Origin: Curtobacterium pusillum
GTDB taxonomy: Bacteria > Actinomycetota > Actinomycetes > Actinomycetales > Microbacteriaceae
Assembly: GCF_013359865.1 (NCBI RefSeq)
Contig: NZ_JABMCE010000075.1
Coordinates: 29,899-93,898 of the forward strand
DNA length: 64,000 bases
Direction: 5' to 3'
Shown: in pieces, positions 34,632-43,321 of the stretch
How positions within the stretch are numbered: the stretch's first letter is position 1
How the letters are laid out: every line of letters starts with the position of its first letter
Program-made: the position numbers and the translations under genes
Notes under the pieces: generated by a model
Database searches by the model: none
The model's input: the letters and a program-made list of their open reading frames with translations, nothing else
Told to the model about the DNA's origin: nothing

Positions 34632-36764
34632 ATGAGCACCGTCGCCGTCCCGGACCTCGCCGTCGTCTCCTCGCCCTGGACGCTGGGCCCGCTGACCCTT
34701 CCCAACCGGGTGGTCATGGGGTCGATGCACACCGGGCTCGAGGTGCACGACGACGGCGGGGCCGGCATGGCGGCGTTCTACCGCGAGCGTGCGGCCGGCG
34801 GTGCCGCGTGCATCATCACGGGCGGCATCGCCGTCAGCGACGAGGCCAGGGGCGGCCCCGACTTCGCCGTGTTCGGCGTCGGGGGAGCGGACGAGCGCTT
34901 CCGGGTCGCGGTCGACGCCGTGCACGAGGAGGGCGGCACCATCCTCGCGCAGCTCTTCCACGCCGGCCGGTACGCGCTCGTGGACGGGATGGTGGACCGG
35001 CACGGGGAACCGCAGCGGGCCGTCGCCCCGTCACCGCTGCCGTGGTCCGCCGCTCGGGGCGTGGTCCCGGTCGAGCTCACCGCGGCGGAGATCGAGCGGA
35101 CGATCGAGGACTTCGCGGCGGCCGCCCGGTCCGCCGCCGCCATCGGGTTCGACGGCGTCGAGATCATGGCGTCCGAGGGCTACCTCATCAACCAGTTCCA
35201 GTCGCCGCTGACGAACCTCCGCGACGACGAGTGGGGCGGCTCGCCGGAACGTCGTCGTCGCTTCGCGGTGTCGGTCGTGGCGGCGGTCCGCGCGGCCGTG
35301 CCCGACCTCGCCGTGACGATCCGGCTCTCCGGCGCGGACCTCATGCCGGGGTCGACCACCGACGACGAGGTCGACGCCCTCGTGCACGACCTGCTGCCGC
35401 TCGGGCTCGACGGCATCTCGGTCGGGATCGGCTGGCACGAGTCCCGCACCCCGACCGTGCAGGCGGCCGTGCCGCACGGCGCCTGGTTGGCGTACGCGTC
35501 ACGGATCGCCGGCGTCGTGCGTGCCTCGGAGCACCCGGACGTGCGCGTGATCGCCTCCAACCGGATGACCGACCTGCGCGACGGCGAGGCCGTCCTCGCC
35601 GACGGAACCATCGACGCCGTCGCCCTCGCCCGCCCGTTCCTGGCCGACCCCGCGATCGTGAACCGGTCGCTCGACGGCGCCTTCGACCTCGTCAACACCT
35701 GCATCGGCTGCAACCAGGCCTGCCTCGACCGTTCGATCATCGGCCAGCCGGTGTCGTGCCTGGTGAACCCCCGCGCCGCCCGCGAGGTGGCGTTCCCCGC
35801 TCGCCCGACGACGTCCCCGAAACGGGTCGACGTCGTCGGTGGCGGCCCCGCCGGACTCGCCGCGGCCGTGGACGCCGCACGTCGGGGCCACACCGTGACC
35901 CTCTGGGAGGCGTCCGACCGGCTCGGCGGACAGTTCGACCTCGCCGCGCTCGTGCCCGGCAAGGAGGACTACGCCGCGACGGTCCGGTCCGCCCGCGCCG
36001 AGCTCGAGGAGCGCGGCGCGACCATCCACCTCGGTCGGGCCGCCACCGCCGACGACCTGACCTCGAGCGACGCCGTCGTGCTCGCCCCCGGGGTCGTGCC
36101 GCGTGCGGTCGACATCCCCGGCGCTTCGCTTCCGCACGTCCGGTCCTACGAGCAGGCGCTCCGCGAGGGGGTCCCCGAGGGCACCGTCGCGATCATCGGC
36201 GGCGGGGGCATCGGCGTCGACACCGCCGCCTTCCTGACCGAGTCCCCGGACGAGGCCCTGCGCGCGACCGAGTTCGCCGCCCGCTGGGACCTCGACGTGT
36301 CCGAGGCGGTCGTCGGCGACGTGCCGCAGCGGCTCCCGGCGGCGACCCGCACGCTCCGACCCGGCGGTGACGTCACCGTGCTCCGCCGTTCGGGCAAGTT
36401 CGGGCAGGGGATCGGCATCACCTCCCGCTGGGTCGCGATCGGCCGGCTCCGGGACGCCGGCGTGCACATGGTCGGCGGGGTGCGGGAGTACCTGCGGATC
36501 GAACCCGGCGTGCTCTGGATCCGCGACGAGCACGGCGAGGAGCGGCCGGTCCCCGCTGACCACGTCGTCGTCTGCGCCGGGCAGGAGCGAGCGCTCGGGA
36601 CCGGTGCCGAGGCGGCCGCGGGGCCGGCCGACGGACTCGAGCCGGGCCTCCAGGCAGCCGGCGTGCCGTACGCCGTCGTGGGCGGTGCCCGGGACGCCCG
36701 GAGCGTCGACGCGGTCCGCGCGACGTCCGAAGCGCTCGAGGCGGTGCGGCGACTCGCGCCGTAG
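34632..36764 (+). CDS. 2,4-dienoyl-CoA-reductase-like flavoprotein (AnsM/PlmM-like)
   Basis: A 710-residue enzyme of the FadH / NADH:flavin oxidoreductase family. An FMN-binding TIM barrel (residues 10-355) contains NRVVMGSMHTGLE, LFHAGRYA, the FDGVEIMASEGYLINQFQSP loop and NLRDDEWGGSPERR. A 4Fe-4S cysteine cluster follows in CIGCNQAC with a later Cys in PVSCLVNP. The FAD/NAD domain then starts with VDVVGGGPAGLAAAVDAARRG and has IIGGGGIGVDTA. Such enzymes reduce conjugated dienoyl-CoA esters, which fits a cyclohexadiene carboxyl-CoA intermediate. ATG 34632 is four bases past chcA. It is the last gene before the rpsP block. Confidence 0.87.
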   Translation: MSTVAVPDLAVVSSPWTLGPLTLPNRVVMGSMHTGLEVHDDGGAGMAAFYRERAAGGAACIITGGIAVSDEARGGPDFAVFGVGGADERFRVAVDAVHEEGGTILAQLFHAGRYALVDGMVDRHGEPQRAVAPSPLPWSAARGVVPVELTAAEIERTIEDFAAAARSAAAIGFDGVEIMASEGYLINQFQSPLTNLRDDEWGGSPERRRRFAVSVVAAVRAAVPDLAVTIRLSGADLMPGSTTDDEVDALVHDLLPLGLDGISVGIGWHESRTPTVQAAVPHGAWLAYASRIAGVVRASEHPDVRVIASNRMTDLRDGEAVLADGTIDAVALARPFLADPAIVNRSLDGAFDLVNTCIGCNQACLDRSIIGQPVSCLVNPRAAREVAFPARPTTSPKRVDVVGGGPAGLAAAVDAARRGHTVTLWEASDRLGGQFDLAALVPGKEDYAATVRSARAELEERGATIHLGRAATADDLTSSDAVVLAPGVVPRAVDIPGASLPHVRSYEQALREGVPEGTVAIIGGGGIGVDTAAFLTESPDEALRATEFAARWDLDVSEAVVGDVPQRLPAATRTLRPGGDVTVLRRSGKFGQGIGITSRWVAIGRLRDAGVHMVGGVREYLRIEPGVLWIRDEHGEERPVPADHVVVCAGQERALGTGAEAAAGPADGLEPGLQAAGVPYAVVGGARDARSVDAVRATSEALEAVRRLAP

Positions 36765-36932
36765 CGGCGCGTCCCGACTCGCTTCTCGCTCGGAAACCTG
36801 CAAGAATGAACGGTCGAATCGTGTCCGCTCGACCCTCTATCCAGCGGATCACGTTCTCATCGAGCTTCCACCGTGTGTGCCCCCACGCCCGCGGTCCCGG
36901 TTCAACCACAACAACACGCAACAGGAGCATTT

Positions 36933-37349
36933 GTGGCTGTCAAGATCCGTCTCAAGCGTCTCGGTAAGATCCGTGCGCCGTACTACCGTGTCGTCGTCGC
37001 CGACTCGCGCACCAAGCGCGACGGTCGCGTGATCGAGGAGATCGGCAAGTACCACCCCACCGAGGAGCCCTCGGTCATCGAGATCAACTCGGACCGTGCC
37101 CTCTACTGGCTCGGCGTCGGCGCGCAGCCGACCGAGCAGGTCGCCGCCCTCCTCAAGCTCACGGGCGACTGGGCCAAGTTCAAGGGCGAGGCCGACACCG
37201 CGTCCAAGGTGAAGGTCGCCGAGCCGAAGCAGCCCTTCGTCGCCGACACCGCCAAGAAGGCCGTCCTCAAGCCGAAGTCGGAGAAGACGGCCCCCGCCGC
37301 CGCTCCCGCCGAGTCGGCCGACGACACTGCCGAGACGACCGAGGCGTAA
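36933..37349 (+). CDS. rpsP: 30S ribosomal protein S16
   Basis: Ribosomal protein S16 (138 residues) begins [35 protein letters not shown] at 36933 is chosen over an upstream ATG because homology starts exactly there and AGGAG (36923-36927) precedes it. The conserved S16 core ends near residue 80; a Lys/Ala/Glu-rich tail of about 55 residues follows, as in other Actinobacteria. It heads the rpsP-khpA-rimM-trmD operon. The 168-base gap upstream contains a plausible -10 (AAGAAT near 36802) but no clear structure. Confidence 0.97.
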   Translation: MAVKIRLKRLGKIRAPYYRVVVADSRTKRDGRVIEEIGKYHPTEEPSVIEINSDRALYWLGVGAQPTEQVAALLKLTGDWAKFKGEADTASKVKVAEPKQPFVADTAKKAVLKPKSEKTAPAAAPAESADDTAETTEA

Positions 37350-37353
37350 TTCC

Positions 37354-37590
37354 TTGCTCGAATCCGCGCTGACGCACCTCGTCAAGGGGATCGTCGATCA
37401 CCCTGACGACGTGCGCGTCGCCAGTTCCACCTCCGCGCGGGGCGAGGTCCTCGAGGTGCGTGTGCACCCCGAGGACCTCGGCCGCGTGATCGGTCGCGCC
37501 GGACGGACCGCAAAGGCGCTGCGCACCCTCGTCTCGGCTCTCGCCGACGGCAAGCGGGTGCGTGTCGACGTGGTCGACACCGATTCCTAG
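37354..37590 (+). CDS. khpA: RNA-binding KH-domain protein KhpA
   Basis: A 78-residue single-KH-domain protein. The nucleic-acid loop GxxG is GRAG in VIGRAGRTAKALRTLV, and LTHLVKGIVDHPDDVRV is the usual N-terminal helix. KhpA acts with KhpB/EloR in cell-elongation control in Gram-positive bacteria. The TTG start at 37354, four bases after rpsP, is required because no other start gives the full domain. Same gene order as most Actinobacteria. Confidence 0.93.
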   Translation: MLESALTHLVKGIVDHPDDVRVASSTSARGEVLEVRVHPEDLGRVIGRAGRTAKALRTLVSALADGKRVRVDVVDTDS

Positions 37591-38152
37591 GGAGACGACC
37601 CAGCTCCGGGTGGGTCGCATCACGAAGGCGCACGGGCTCAAGGGCGGCATCAAGCTCGAGCTCTACACCGACGACCCGGATCGTCGGTTCACGCCCGGAG
37701 CCGTCTTCACGCTCCAGGTCCCGGACGACTCGCCGTGGGCCGGCAAGACCATCACGCTCGACGAGCTCCGCTGGTACAACGGCCACCCGGTCGCCTTCTT
37801 CGAGGGCGTCGGAGACCGCACGGCCGCCGAGACCCTCGCTCGCGCGATCCTCTGGGTCGAGCAGGACGCCGACGCCGAGACCGGCGAGGACGACGCCTGG
37901 TACGACCACCAGCTGGTCGGTCTCGAGGTGCTCCGTGACGGCGTCTCCGTCGGGAGGGTCGCCCGTGTCGACCACCTGCCGGCGCAGGACCTCCTCGCCA
38001 TCGACACCCCGTCGCGGGGTGAGGTCCTCGTGCCGTTCGTCGCGGCGATCGTGCCCGCGGTCGACATCGCGGCCGGCACCGTCACGGTGACGCCGCCCAC
38101 CGGCCTGTTCGAGGACCCCGAGGACACCTCCCGGCCCGAGACGATCTCGTAG
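37562..38152 (+). CDS. rimM: Ribosome maturation factor RimM
   Basis: RimM (up to 196 residues) helps mature the 30S head by binding S19 and the 16S 3' domain. The N-terminal core [26 protein letters not shown] and the C-terminal PRC-barrel ([41 protein letters not shown]) are complete. The start is uncertain: GTG 37562 lies inside khpA (29-base overlap) and adds 16 residues before the core, while GTG 37610 would begin inside the conserved core. An AGGGAG at 37589-37594 lies at the khpA stop. Confidence 0.93.
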   Translation: MSTWSTPIPRETTQLRVGRITKAHGLKGGIKLELYTDDPDRRFTPGAVFTLQVPDDSPWAGKTITLDELRWYNGHPVAFFEGVGDRTAAETLARAILWVEQDADAETGEDDAWYDHQLVGLEVLRDGVSVGRVARVDHLPAQDLLAIDTPSRGEVLVPFVAAIVPAVDIAAGTVTVTPPTGLFEDPEDTSRPETIS

Positions 38153-38157
38153 CCGTC

Positions 38158-38847
38158 GTGCGCATCGACATCGTCACGATCTTCCCCGAGTTCTTCTCGG
38201 TGCTCGACGTGTCCCTGCTCGGCAAGGCCCGCTCCGGCGGCCTGCTCGACCTGCACGTGCACGACCTCCGCTCGTGGACGACCGACCGGCACCGCACCGT
38301 GGACGACACCCCGTACGGCGGGGGAGCGGGCATGGTCATGAAGCCCGAACCCTGGGCGCTCGCGCTCGACGAGCTGTTGCGGCCCGACGGCTCGTCGACG
38401 CTCGTCGTGCCGACGCCCGCGGGGACGCCGTTCAAGCAGTCCATCGCCCGGACGCTCGCGGACGAGCCGCACCTCGTGTTCGCCTGCGGGCGGTACGAGG
38501 GCATCGACGCCCGCGTGTTCGAGTGGGCGGCGTCGCGCTGCTCCGTCGTCGAACTCTCGCTGGGTGACTACGTGCTGAATGGCGGCGAGGTCGCGGCGAT
38601 GGCGATGATCGAGGCCGTCGGGCGACTCGTCCCCGGGGTCGTCGGCAACCCGGAGTCCCTCGTCGAGGAGTCGCACGAGGACGGCCTCCTCGAGTACCCG
38701 TCGTACACGAAGCCCGCGTCGTGGCGCGGCCTCGACGTGCCGGACGTCCTGCTCAGCGGGCACCACGCCCGCGTGGGCGCGTGGCGGCACGAGCAGCAGC
38801 TGGAGCGGACGCGGCGCGTCCGGCCGGACCTGCTGCCGGACGCGTAG
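38158..38847 (+). CDS. trmD: tRNA (guanine(37)-N(1))-methyltransferase
   Basis: TrmD (229 residues) methylates G37 next to the anticodon and prevents frameshifts. Start [24 protein letters not shown], catalytic loop [19 protein letters not shown], the trefoil-knot SAM site [13 protein letters not shown] and [22 protein letters not shown] are all present. GTG at 38158 follows rimM by five bases. In most Actinobacteria rplS follows at once; here the inverted map gene and two repeat elements intervene. Confidence 0.97.
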   Translation: MRIDIVTIFPEFFSVLDVSLLGKARSGGLLDLHVHDLRSWTTDRHRTVDDTPYGGGAGMVMKPEPWALALDELLRPDGSSTLVVPTPAGTPFKQSIARTLADEPHLVFACGRYEGIDARVFEWAASRCSVVELSLGDYVLNGGEVAAMAMIEAVGRLVPGVVGNPESLVEESHEDGLLEYPSYTKPASWRGLDVPDVLLSGHHARVGAWRHEQQLERTRRVRPDLLPDA

Positions 38848-38878
38848 CGCAGCTGCGCTGTCGCGGCCTGGCCGTTGT

Positions 38879-38972
38879 CGCGAAAGCGACAGATTGCCGC
38901 GGGACGTTCCCTGTGATCCGTCGCTTCGGCGGCACAAGCGGTGTCGCATCGGGTGCATCTGTCGCTTTCGCG
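38879..38972. repeat. CGCGAAAGCGACA inverted-repeat element, copy 2
   Basis: CGCGAAAGCGACAGA (38879-38893) and its exact reverse complement TCTGTCGCTTTCGCG (38958-38972) bound a 64-base interior that holds another GTCGCTTC partial match (38920-38927). It lies between the convergent trmD and map genes and is followed 22 bases later by a GGAGGCGCGG palindrome, the same pairing seen near lipA and glgB. Confidence 0.7.
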
Positions 38973-38993
38973 GGGGTGAACGCGACGGGCGTC

Positions 38994-39035
38994 GGACTGG
39001 AGGCGCGGTGCCAGCTGGCACCGCGCCTCCAGTCC
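38994..39035. repeat. GGAGGCGCGG-family palindrome, copy 5 (42-bp perfect)
   Basis: An unbroken 42-bp perfect palindrome: 21-bp arms starting GGACTGGAGGCGCGGTGCC with an AGCT centre and no loop. It ends 17 bases before the map stop. With copy 2 it is the best-preserved member, suggesting recent spread or strong selection on symmetry. Confidence 0.82.
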
Positions 39036-39052
39036 CTCGCCGGGCGCGTCCG

Positions 39053-39844
39053 TCAGGCGGGTGCGTCGGCCCGCTGGGCGCGACGCAGGGTCAGGACCTC
39101 GGGACCTGCTTCCGTGACTGCGACGGTGTGCTCGACGTGCGCAGCTCGCGAGCCGTCCGCGCTCTTGAGCGTCCAGCCGTCGTCGTCCTGGTAGAGCTCG
39201 GCGGTGCCCTGCATGAGCCACGGCTCGATCGCCACCACGAGCCCCGGGCGGAGCTTCAGCCCCCGGCCCGGTCGCCCGTCGTTCGGCACGTGCGGGTCGC
39301 CGTGCATGGTCCGGCCGACACCGTGACCGCCGAACTGCAGGTTCACGTCGTAGCCGGCGTCGTGCGCGATCCGTCCGATGGCGTACGAGACGTCGCCGAG
39401 CTTGTTGCCCGGGCGGAACTGCTCGATGCCCGCGACCAGGGCGCGCTCGACCGTGTCGACGAGCCGCTGGTCGTCCTCCCGCGGGGTCCCGACCTGCACG
39501 GTCACGGCGGAGTCCGCGACCCAGCCGTCGACGCTCGCGGCGAAGTCGAGGCTCACCAGGTCCCCGTCGACGAGCGTGTAGTCGTGGGGCAGGCCGTGCA
39601 GCGCGCCGTCGTTGACCGACGTGCAGAGGTTCTTGCCGAACGGCGACCTGCCGAACGACGGGTGGTAGTCGACGTAGCAGCTGACGGCACCACGGTCCGC
39701 GATCATCCGCGCGGCGACCCGGTCGAGGTCGAGGAGGTTCACGCCGACGTCGACGGTGTCGAGCAACTCGTCGAGGACGTCGGCCACGAACCGGCCGGCG
39801 ACGCGGAGGCCGTCCAGCTCGGCGGGGGTGCGGAGTTCGATCAT
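39053..39844 (-). CDS. map: Methionine aminopeptidase, type I
   Basis: MetAP (263 residues) removes the initiator methionine. The five metal ligands are all visible: two Asp in [18 protein letters not shown], His in [13 protein letters not shown], Glu in VVAIEPW and Glu in [10 protein letters not shown]; the substrate His is in YVDYHPSFG. The start at 39844 ([18 protein letters not shown]) matches the family. It is inserted on the opposite strand between trmD and rplS and is flanked downstream by two repeat elements. Divergent from rplS. Confidence 0.96.
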   Translation of the reverse strand: MIELRTPAELDGLRVAGRFVADVLDELLDTVDVGVNLLDLDRVAARMIADRGAVSCYVDYHPSFGRSPFGKNLCTSVNDGALHGLPHDYTLVDGDLVSLDFAASVDGWVADSAVTVQVGTPREDDQRLVDTVERALVAGIEQFRPGNKLGDVSYAIGRIAHDAGYDVNLQFGGHGVGRTMHGDPHVPNDGRPGRGLKLRPGLVVAIEPWLMQGTAELYQDDDGWTLKSADGSRAAHVEHTVAVTEAGPEVLTLRRAQRADAPA

Positions 39845-39874
39845 GGGTCCATCCTGCCGGGTCGTCGGCGTCGT

Positions 39875-39903
39875 TTGGCGTGTGTGCTGCGATGTGGCAA
39901 GAT
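39875..39903 (+). promoter_or_regulatory. Candidate rplS promoter
   Basis: TTGGCG (39875-39880) and CAAGAT (39898-39903) are spaced 17 bases apart and point at rplS, leaving a leader of roughly 110 bases before its ATG. The leader is GC-rich with short pairing segments, but I could not match it to a known ribosomal-protein leader. Confidence 0.5.
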
Positions 39904-40020
39904 GGACAGCCGTGCCCTGGCTGGACTCTGCCACGGGGGAGTCGCCGACACCGGGCACACCACCACTTACCGAAATCGATCCGCGGCGACCCGTGCGCGT
40001 CCGCAGAGAGTGACCCAATC

Positions 40021-40377
40021 ATGAGCCAGCTCCTCGACCACGTCGACGCAGCGTCGCTGCGCACCGACGTCCCGGACTTCCGTCCCGGCGACACCATCAA
40101 GGTGCACGTCAACATCATCGAAGGCACGCGCTCGCGTGTCCAGGTGTTCCAGGGCGTCGTCATCGCGCGTCAGGGTCACGGCCTCGGCGAGACCTTCAAG
40201 GTCCGCAAGGTGAGCTTCCAGGTCGGCGTCGAGCGCTGGTTCCCGGTGCACTCGCCGATCATCGACCACATCGAGATCGTCACCAAGGGTGACGTCCGTC
40301 GTGCGAAGCTCTACTACCTCCGCGAGCTCCGCGGCAAGGCCGCCCGCCGCAAGATCAAGGAGAAGCGCGAGTCCTGA
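40021..40377 (+). CDS. rplS: 50S ribosomal protein L19
   Basis: L19 (118 residues) sits at the subunit interface. The family core is complete: [56 protein letters not shown] and the C-terminal [26 protein letters not shown] 40021 ([13 protein letters not shown]) fits the usual N-terminus. A GCGTCCG/CGGACGC hairpin (40393-40411) follows the stop without a U-run and may attenuate transcription into lepB. Confidence 0.98.
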   Translation: MSQLLDHVDAASLRTDVPDFRPGDTIKVHVNIIEGTRSRVQVFQGVVIARQGHGLGETFKVRKVSFQVGVERWFPVHSPIIDHIEIVTKGDVRRAKLYYLRELRGKAARRKIKEKRES

Positions 40378-40511
40378 TCGCCTTCACAGTGAGCGTCCGC
40401 GAGCCGGACGCCGCTGTCGGCCCCTCGTCCATGTACGGTTGTGCATCGACGGGGGGCTTTCCCATGTGTTCGCTCCCTGCATGAGCGTGTGGTGTGTGAA
40501 CGAGAGCGGAA

Positions 40512-41258
40512 ATGACGGACACGACTGACGAAACCGGGCGCCGGCCCCGTGTCGAGAAGAAGCGCAACGGCGTCCTCACGTTCCTCCGCGACCTCGTCAT
40601 CATCTTCATCGCGGCGTTGCTCGTGTCGTTCCTCGTCAAGACGTTCCTCATCCGGTCGTTCTACATCCCGTCGGCGTCGATGGAGAACACCCTGCAGATC
40701 AACGACCGGGTGATCGTCAACGAGCTCGTGCCGAACGTCGTCTCGCTCAAGCGCGGGGACGTCGTCGTGTTCAAGGACCCGGGCGGGTGGCTCACCGGCT
40801 CCGAGGTGCCGAACGTGACGCCGGACACGCAGCCCGCGAAGGCGATCGACTGGCTCCTCACGCAGGTCGGCCTCGGTACCGGCGACAGCGACGACCACCT
40901 CATCAAGCGCGTCATCGGACTCCCCGGCGACAAGGTGTCCTGCTGCAACGACCTCGGGCAGATGTCGGTCAACGGCGTGCCGATCAAGGAGCCGTACCTG
41001 AAGCTGCCCACGGGCGAGACCCGCGCCTCCGGAACCGACTTCTCCGTGACCGTGCCGAAGGGCACCATCTGGGTGATGGGTGACAACCGGTACGACTCGA
41101 AGGACTCCCGCTACAACGGCGACACCCCGTCCAAGGGCTTCGTGCCGCTCTCCGACGTCACCGGGCGTGCCTTCGTGATCTCGTGGCCGTCGAGCCGGTG
41201 GACGTGGCTCGACGACTACCCCGACGTGTTCGCCGGCGCGGAGGAGCGGGACGGGTGA
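40512..41258 (+). CDS. lepB: Signal peptidase I
   Basis: LepB (248 residues) cleaves signal peptides outside the membrane. A charged N-terminus is followed by one transmembrane helix (LVIIFIAALLVSFLVKTF, about residues 28-45). The catalytic Ser is in FYIPSASMENTL and the catalytic Lys in DHLIKRVIGLPGDKV, with the conserved VMGDNRYDSKDSR box. There is a single membrane segment, as in Gram-positive enzymes, and no C-terminal anchor. Its stop overlaps the rnhB GTG (GTGA). Confidence 0.95.
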   Translation: MTDTTDETGRRPRVEKKRNGVLTFLRDLVIIFIAALLVSFLVKTFLIRSFYIPSASMENTLQINDRVIVNELVPNVVSLKRGDVVVFKDPGGWLTGSEVPNVTPDTQPAKAIDWLLTQVGLGTGDSDDHLIKRVIGLPGDKVSCCNDLGQMSVNGVPIKEPYLKLPTGETRASGTDFSVTVPKGTIWVMGDNRYDSKDSRYNGDTPSKGFVPLSDVTGRAFVISWPSSRWTWLDDYPDVFAGAEERDG

Positions 41259-41962
41259 CCGTCGTGCGACCGTCCCTCCGCGTCGAGAAGAAGCTCCTCG
41301 GCGACGGCCGTGTGACCGTCATCGGCATGGACGAGGTCGGCCGGGGCGCGATCGCCGGTCCCGTGGCCGTCGGCGTCGCGGCGGTGACGATCGACGTCGG
41401 CCGCGTCCCCCAGGGTCTGGCGGACTCGAAGCTGCTCACCGCTGCTCGGCGTGAAGCCCTCGACCCGGTGGTGCGCCGCTGGACCAGGACCGCGGTCGGC
41501 ATGGCGTCCGCCGAGGTCGTCGACCAGCAGGGCATCGTGCCGGCGCTCGGGCAGGCCGGTGCGGCGGCGCTCGGTGCGCTCGTCTCGGACGGAGTGACGC
41601 TCGACGGTGCGGTGGTCGTGCTCGACGGGTCCTTCGACTGGCTCACCCGCGCGGTCCCGGCGACGCTGCGGCTGCCGGCCCACCCGCTCGAGGTCGTCGT
41701 GCGGGTCAAGGCCGACCGGGACTGCGCCTCGGTGGCCGCTGCCTCGGTGGTCGCGAAGGTCGCCCGGGACGCGCTCATGACGGCGGCGCACGACGAGGCA
41801 CCGCACTACGCCTGGGCCTCGAACAAGGGGTACGGTTCGACGGCGCACTACGACGCCATCCGCGCGGTCGGGGCGCACGCGCTGCACCGGAAGAGCTGGC
41901 TGCACCAGGCGTCGAGCGTGGCGCTGGACGGGTTCGCGGAGCTGGACGCGTTCGCGGGTTGA
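41255..41962 (+). CDS. rnhB: Ribonuclease HII
   Basis: RNase HII (235 residues) removes ribonucleotides and RNA from RNA-DNA hybrids. The acidic catalytic set is visible: Asp-Glu in IGMDEVGRGAIAGPVAVG, Asp in VVLDGSFDWL and Asp in VRVKADRDCASVAAASVVAKVARD. The family-typical YAWASNKGYGSTAHYDAI closes the core. GTG 41255 overlaps lepB, so the two are translationally coupled in the standard rplS-lepB-rnhB block. Confidence 0.95.
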   Translation: MTVVRPSLRVEKKLLGDGRVTVIGMDEVGRGAIAGPVAVGVAAVTIDVGRVPQGLADSKLLTAARREALDPVVRRWTRTAVGMASAEVVDQQGIVPALGQAGAAALGALVSDGVTLDGAVVVLDGSFDWLTRAVPATLRLPAHPLEVVVRVKADRDCASVAAASVVAKVARDALMTAAHDEAPHYAWASNKGYGSTAHYDAIRAVGAHALHRKSWLHQASSVALDGFAELDAFAG

Positions 41963-42021
41963 CCCGGCGGTGCTCGTCGCGGGTGCCGTGGTCGCTCTCG
42001 TCGCCGTAGACTGTGGGCGCG

Positions 42022-42345
42022 ATGGATGACGACGAATTCGACGACTACGACCGCGAGGTCGAACTGGCTCTGTACCGGGAGTACCGCGACGTCGTGTCGC
42101 AGTTCCGGTACGTGGTCGAGACCGAGCGGCGTTTCTACCTGGCGAACGAGGTGGAACTCGTCCGTCGGGACACCGAGCACGATTTCTACTTCGAATTGAC
42201 GATGAGCGACGTCTGGGTGTGGGACGTCTACCGTTCCGACCGCTTCGTGAAATCGGTGCGTGTGCTCACGTTCAAGGACGTGAACGTCGAGGAACTCACC
42301 TCCCGCGAACTCGAACTCCCGAAGGAACTCGCGCTCGACGAGTGA
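42022..42345 (+). CDS. DUF2469 protein (conserved actinobacterial)
   Basis: A 107-residue protein of the actinobacterial DUF2469 family, typically beside rnhB and yraN. Family core: DDYDREVELALYREYRDVV, FRYVVETERRFYLANEVEL and FYFELTMSDVWVWDVYRSDRFVKSVRVLTFKDVNVEEL. It is rich in acidic and aromatic residues, has no signal peptide and its function is unknown. TAGACT (42007-42012) is a -10 at leaderless distance from the ATG at 42022. Confidence 0.9.
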   Translation: MDDDEFDDYDREVELALYREYRDVVSQFRYVVETERRFYLANEVELVRRDTEHDFYFELTMSDVWVWDVYRSDRFVKSVRVLTFKDVNVEELTSRELELPKELALDE

Positions 42346-42453
42346 TCGTCACTTCTATTGCAACTCCTGAGAAACGCCGCGGCCATTGTCCGTCGGTGAT
42401 TTCCGCCCGCTAATGTGGAGGGGATATCCATCCCCGAAAGCAGGAGCAACGTC

Positions 42454-42801
42454 ATGGCACAGAAGGTCACCGTCCAGCTCGTCGACGACCTCGACGATTC
42501 GCCGATCGCCCCGGGCGAGGGCCGCACCGTCGAATTCGCCTTCGACGGTTCGTCGTACGAGATCGACCTGACGGACGACAACGTCGACAAGTTCCGTGAA
42601 GCCATCTCCGACTACGTCGCGGCAGCGCGCAAGGTCTCCGGCCGTCGTTCGGGTGGTGCCGCTCCGAAGTCGGCGCCGAAGCGCGGCAACTCCGAAGAGC
42701 TCGCGAAGATCCGCGAATGGGCGAAGGAGAACGGGTACGAGGTGTCGACCCGCGGCCGTATCTCCACCCAGGTGCAGGAAGCGTACGCCGCCGCGCACTG
42801 A
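42454..42801 (+). CDS. lsr2: Lsr2-family nucleoid-associated protein
   Basis: Lsr2 (115 residues) is the actinobacterial counterpart of H-NS; it bridges DNA and silences AT-rich genes. The N-terminal dimerisation domain is MAQKVTVQLVDDLDDSPI through YEIDLTDDNVDKFREAISDYV. A basic linker follows, then the DNA-binding helices ELAKIREWAKENGYEVSTRGRIS with the minor-groove RGR motif. ATG 42454 has AGGAG (42442-42446); TAATGT upstream is a likely -10. A strong terminator follows. The patch just before it (about 42346-42420) is locally lower in GC. Confidence 0.94.
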   Translation: MAQKVTVQLVDDLDDSPIAPGEGRTVEFAFDGSSYEIDLTDDNVDKFREAISDYVAAARKVSGRRSGGAAPKSAPKRGNSEELAKIREWAKENGYEVSTRGRISTQVQEAYAAAH

Positions 42802-42813
42802 GCGTGGCATCGG

Positions 42814-42853
42814 GAACCCCGGACGACTTCGGTCGTCCGGGGTTCTTCGTTTG
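42814..42853 (+). terminator. Rho-independent terminator after lsr2
   Basis: A perfect 14-bp stem GAACCCCGGACGAC (42814-42827) / GTCGTCCGGGGTTC (42832-42845) has a stable TTCG tetraloop and is followed by TTCGTTT. This is a classical intrinsic terminator 12 bases beyond the lsr2 stop. Confidence 0.9.
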
Positions 42854-42952
42854 TCCTCCACAAGTGAACCCCTGTGGTGCTTCTCCACAATTCGGCTGCG
42901 CGCTTGCCCGGACAGCGGCGTGCTCCGACATCGTCGTGGCGGAGGCAACGAC

Positions 42953-43321
42953 ATGGAGCAAACACCGCTGCGGAACAGCAGTCTCGGACGATTCGGCGAG
43001 GAACGCGCCGCGGAATGGCTGACGGACCACGGCTTCCGGATCGTCGAACGCAATTGGCGCTGTGCCCGCGGGGAGATCGACATCATCGCGTGGCAGTCGT
43101 GCACGCTCGTGTTCATCGAGGTGAAGACGCGAGCGGGCATCTCGACGGGGCATCCGTTCGAGGCGATCACGGCATCGAAGGTCGCCCGGTTGCGACGACT
43201 GGTTCCGGCGTGGTTCGACGCCCATCCGGAGGTGTCGGCACGGGCGATCCGGATCGACGCCGTCGCGGTGCACGTGGACGGGGAACGGGTCGGCATCGAG
43301 CACATCGCGGGTGTGCTGTGA
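42953..43321 (+). CDS. YraN-family (UPF0102) nuclease-fold protein
   Basis: A 122-residue UPF0102/YraN protein with a restriction-endonuclease-like fold. The motif GEIDIIAWQSCTLVFIEVKTR carries the family's acidic/Lys active-site pattern (ExD and ExK), and NSSLGRFGEERAAEWLTDHGF is the typical start. The cellular role is unproven, but it almost always precedes comM and dprA, as here, suggesting DNA processing. ATG 42953 has GGAGG (42941-42945). Its stop overlaps comM. Confidence 0.9.
   Translation: MEQTPLRNSSLGRFGEERAAEWLTDHGFRIVERNWRCARGEIDIIAWQSCTLVFIEVKTRAGISTGHPFEAITASKVARLRRLVPAWFDAHPEVSARAIRIDAVAVHVDGERVGIEHIAGVL

Noticed and set aside
42855..42900. TTCTCCACA and CTCCACAAG as DnaA boxes or an origin
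   Set aside because: Only one or two imperfect matches, no cluster, no AT-rich unwinding region and no dnaA or dnaN nearby.
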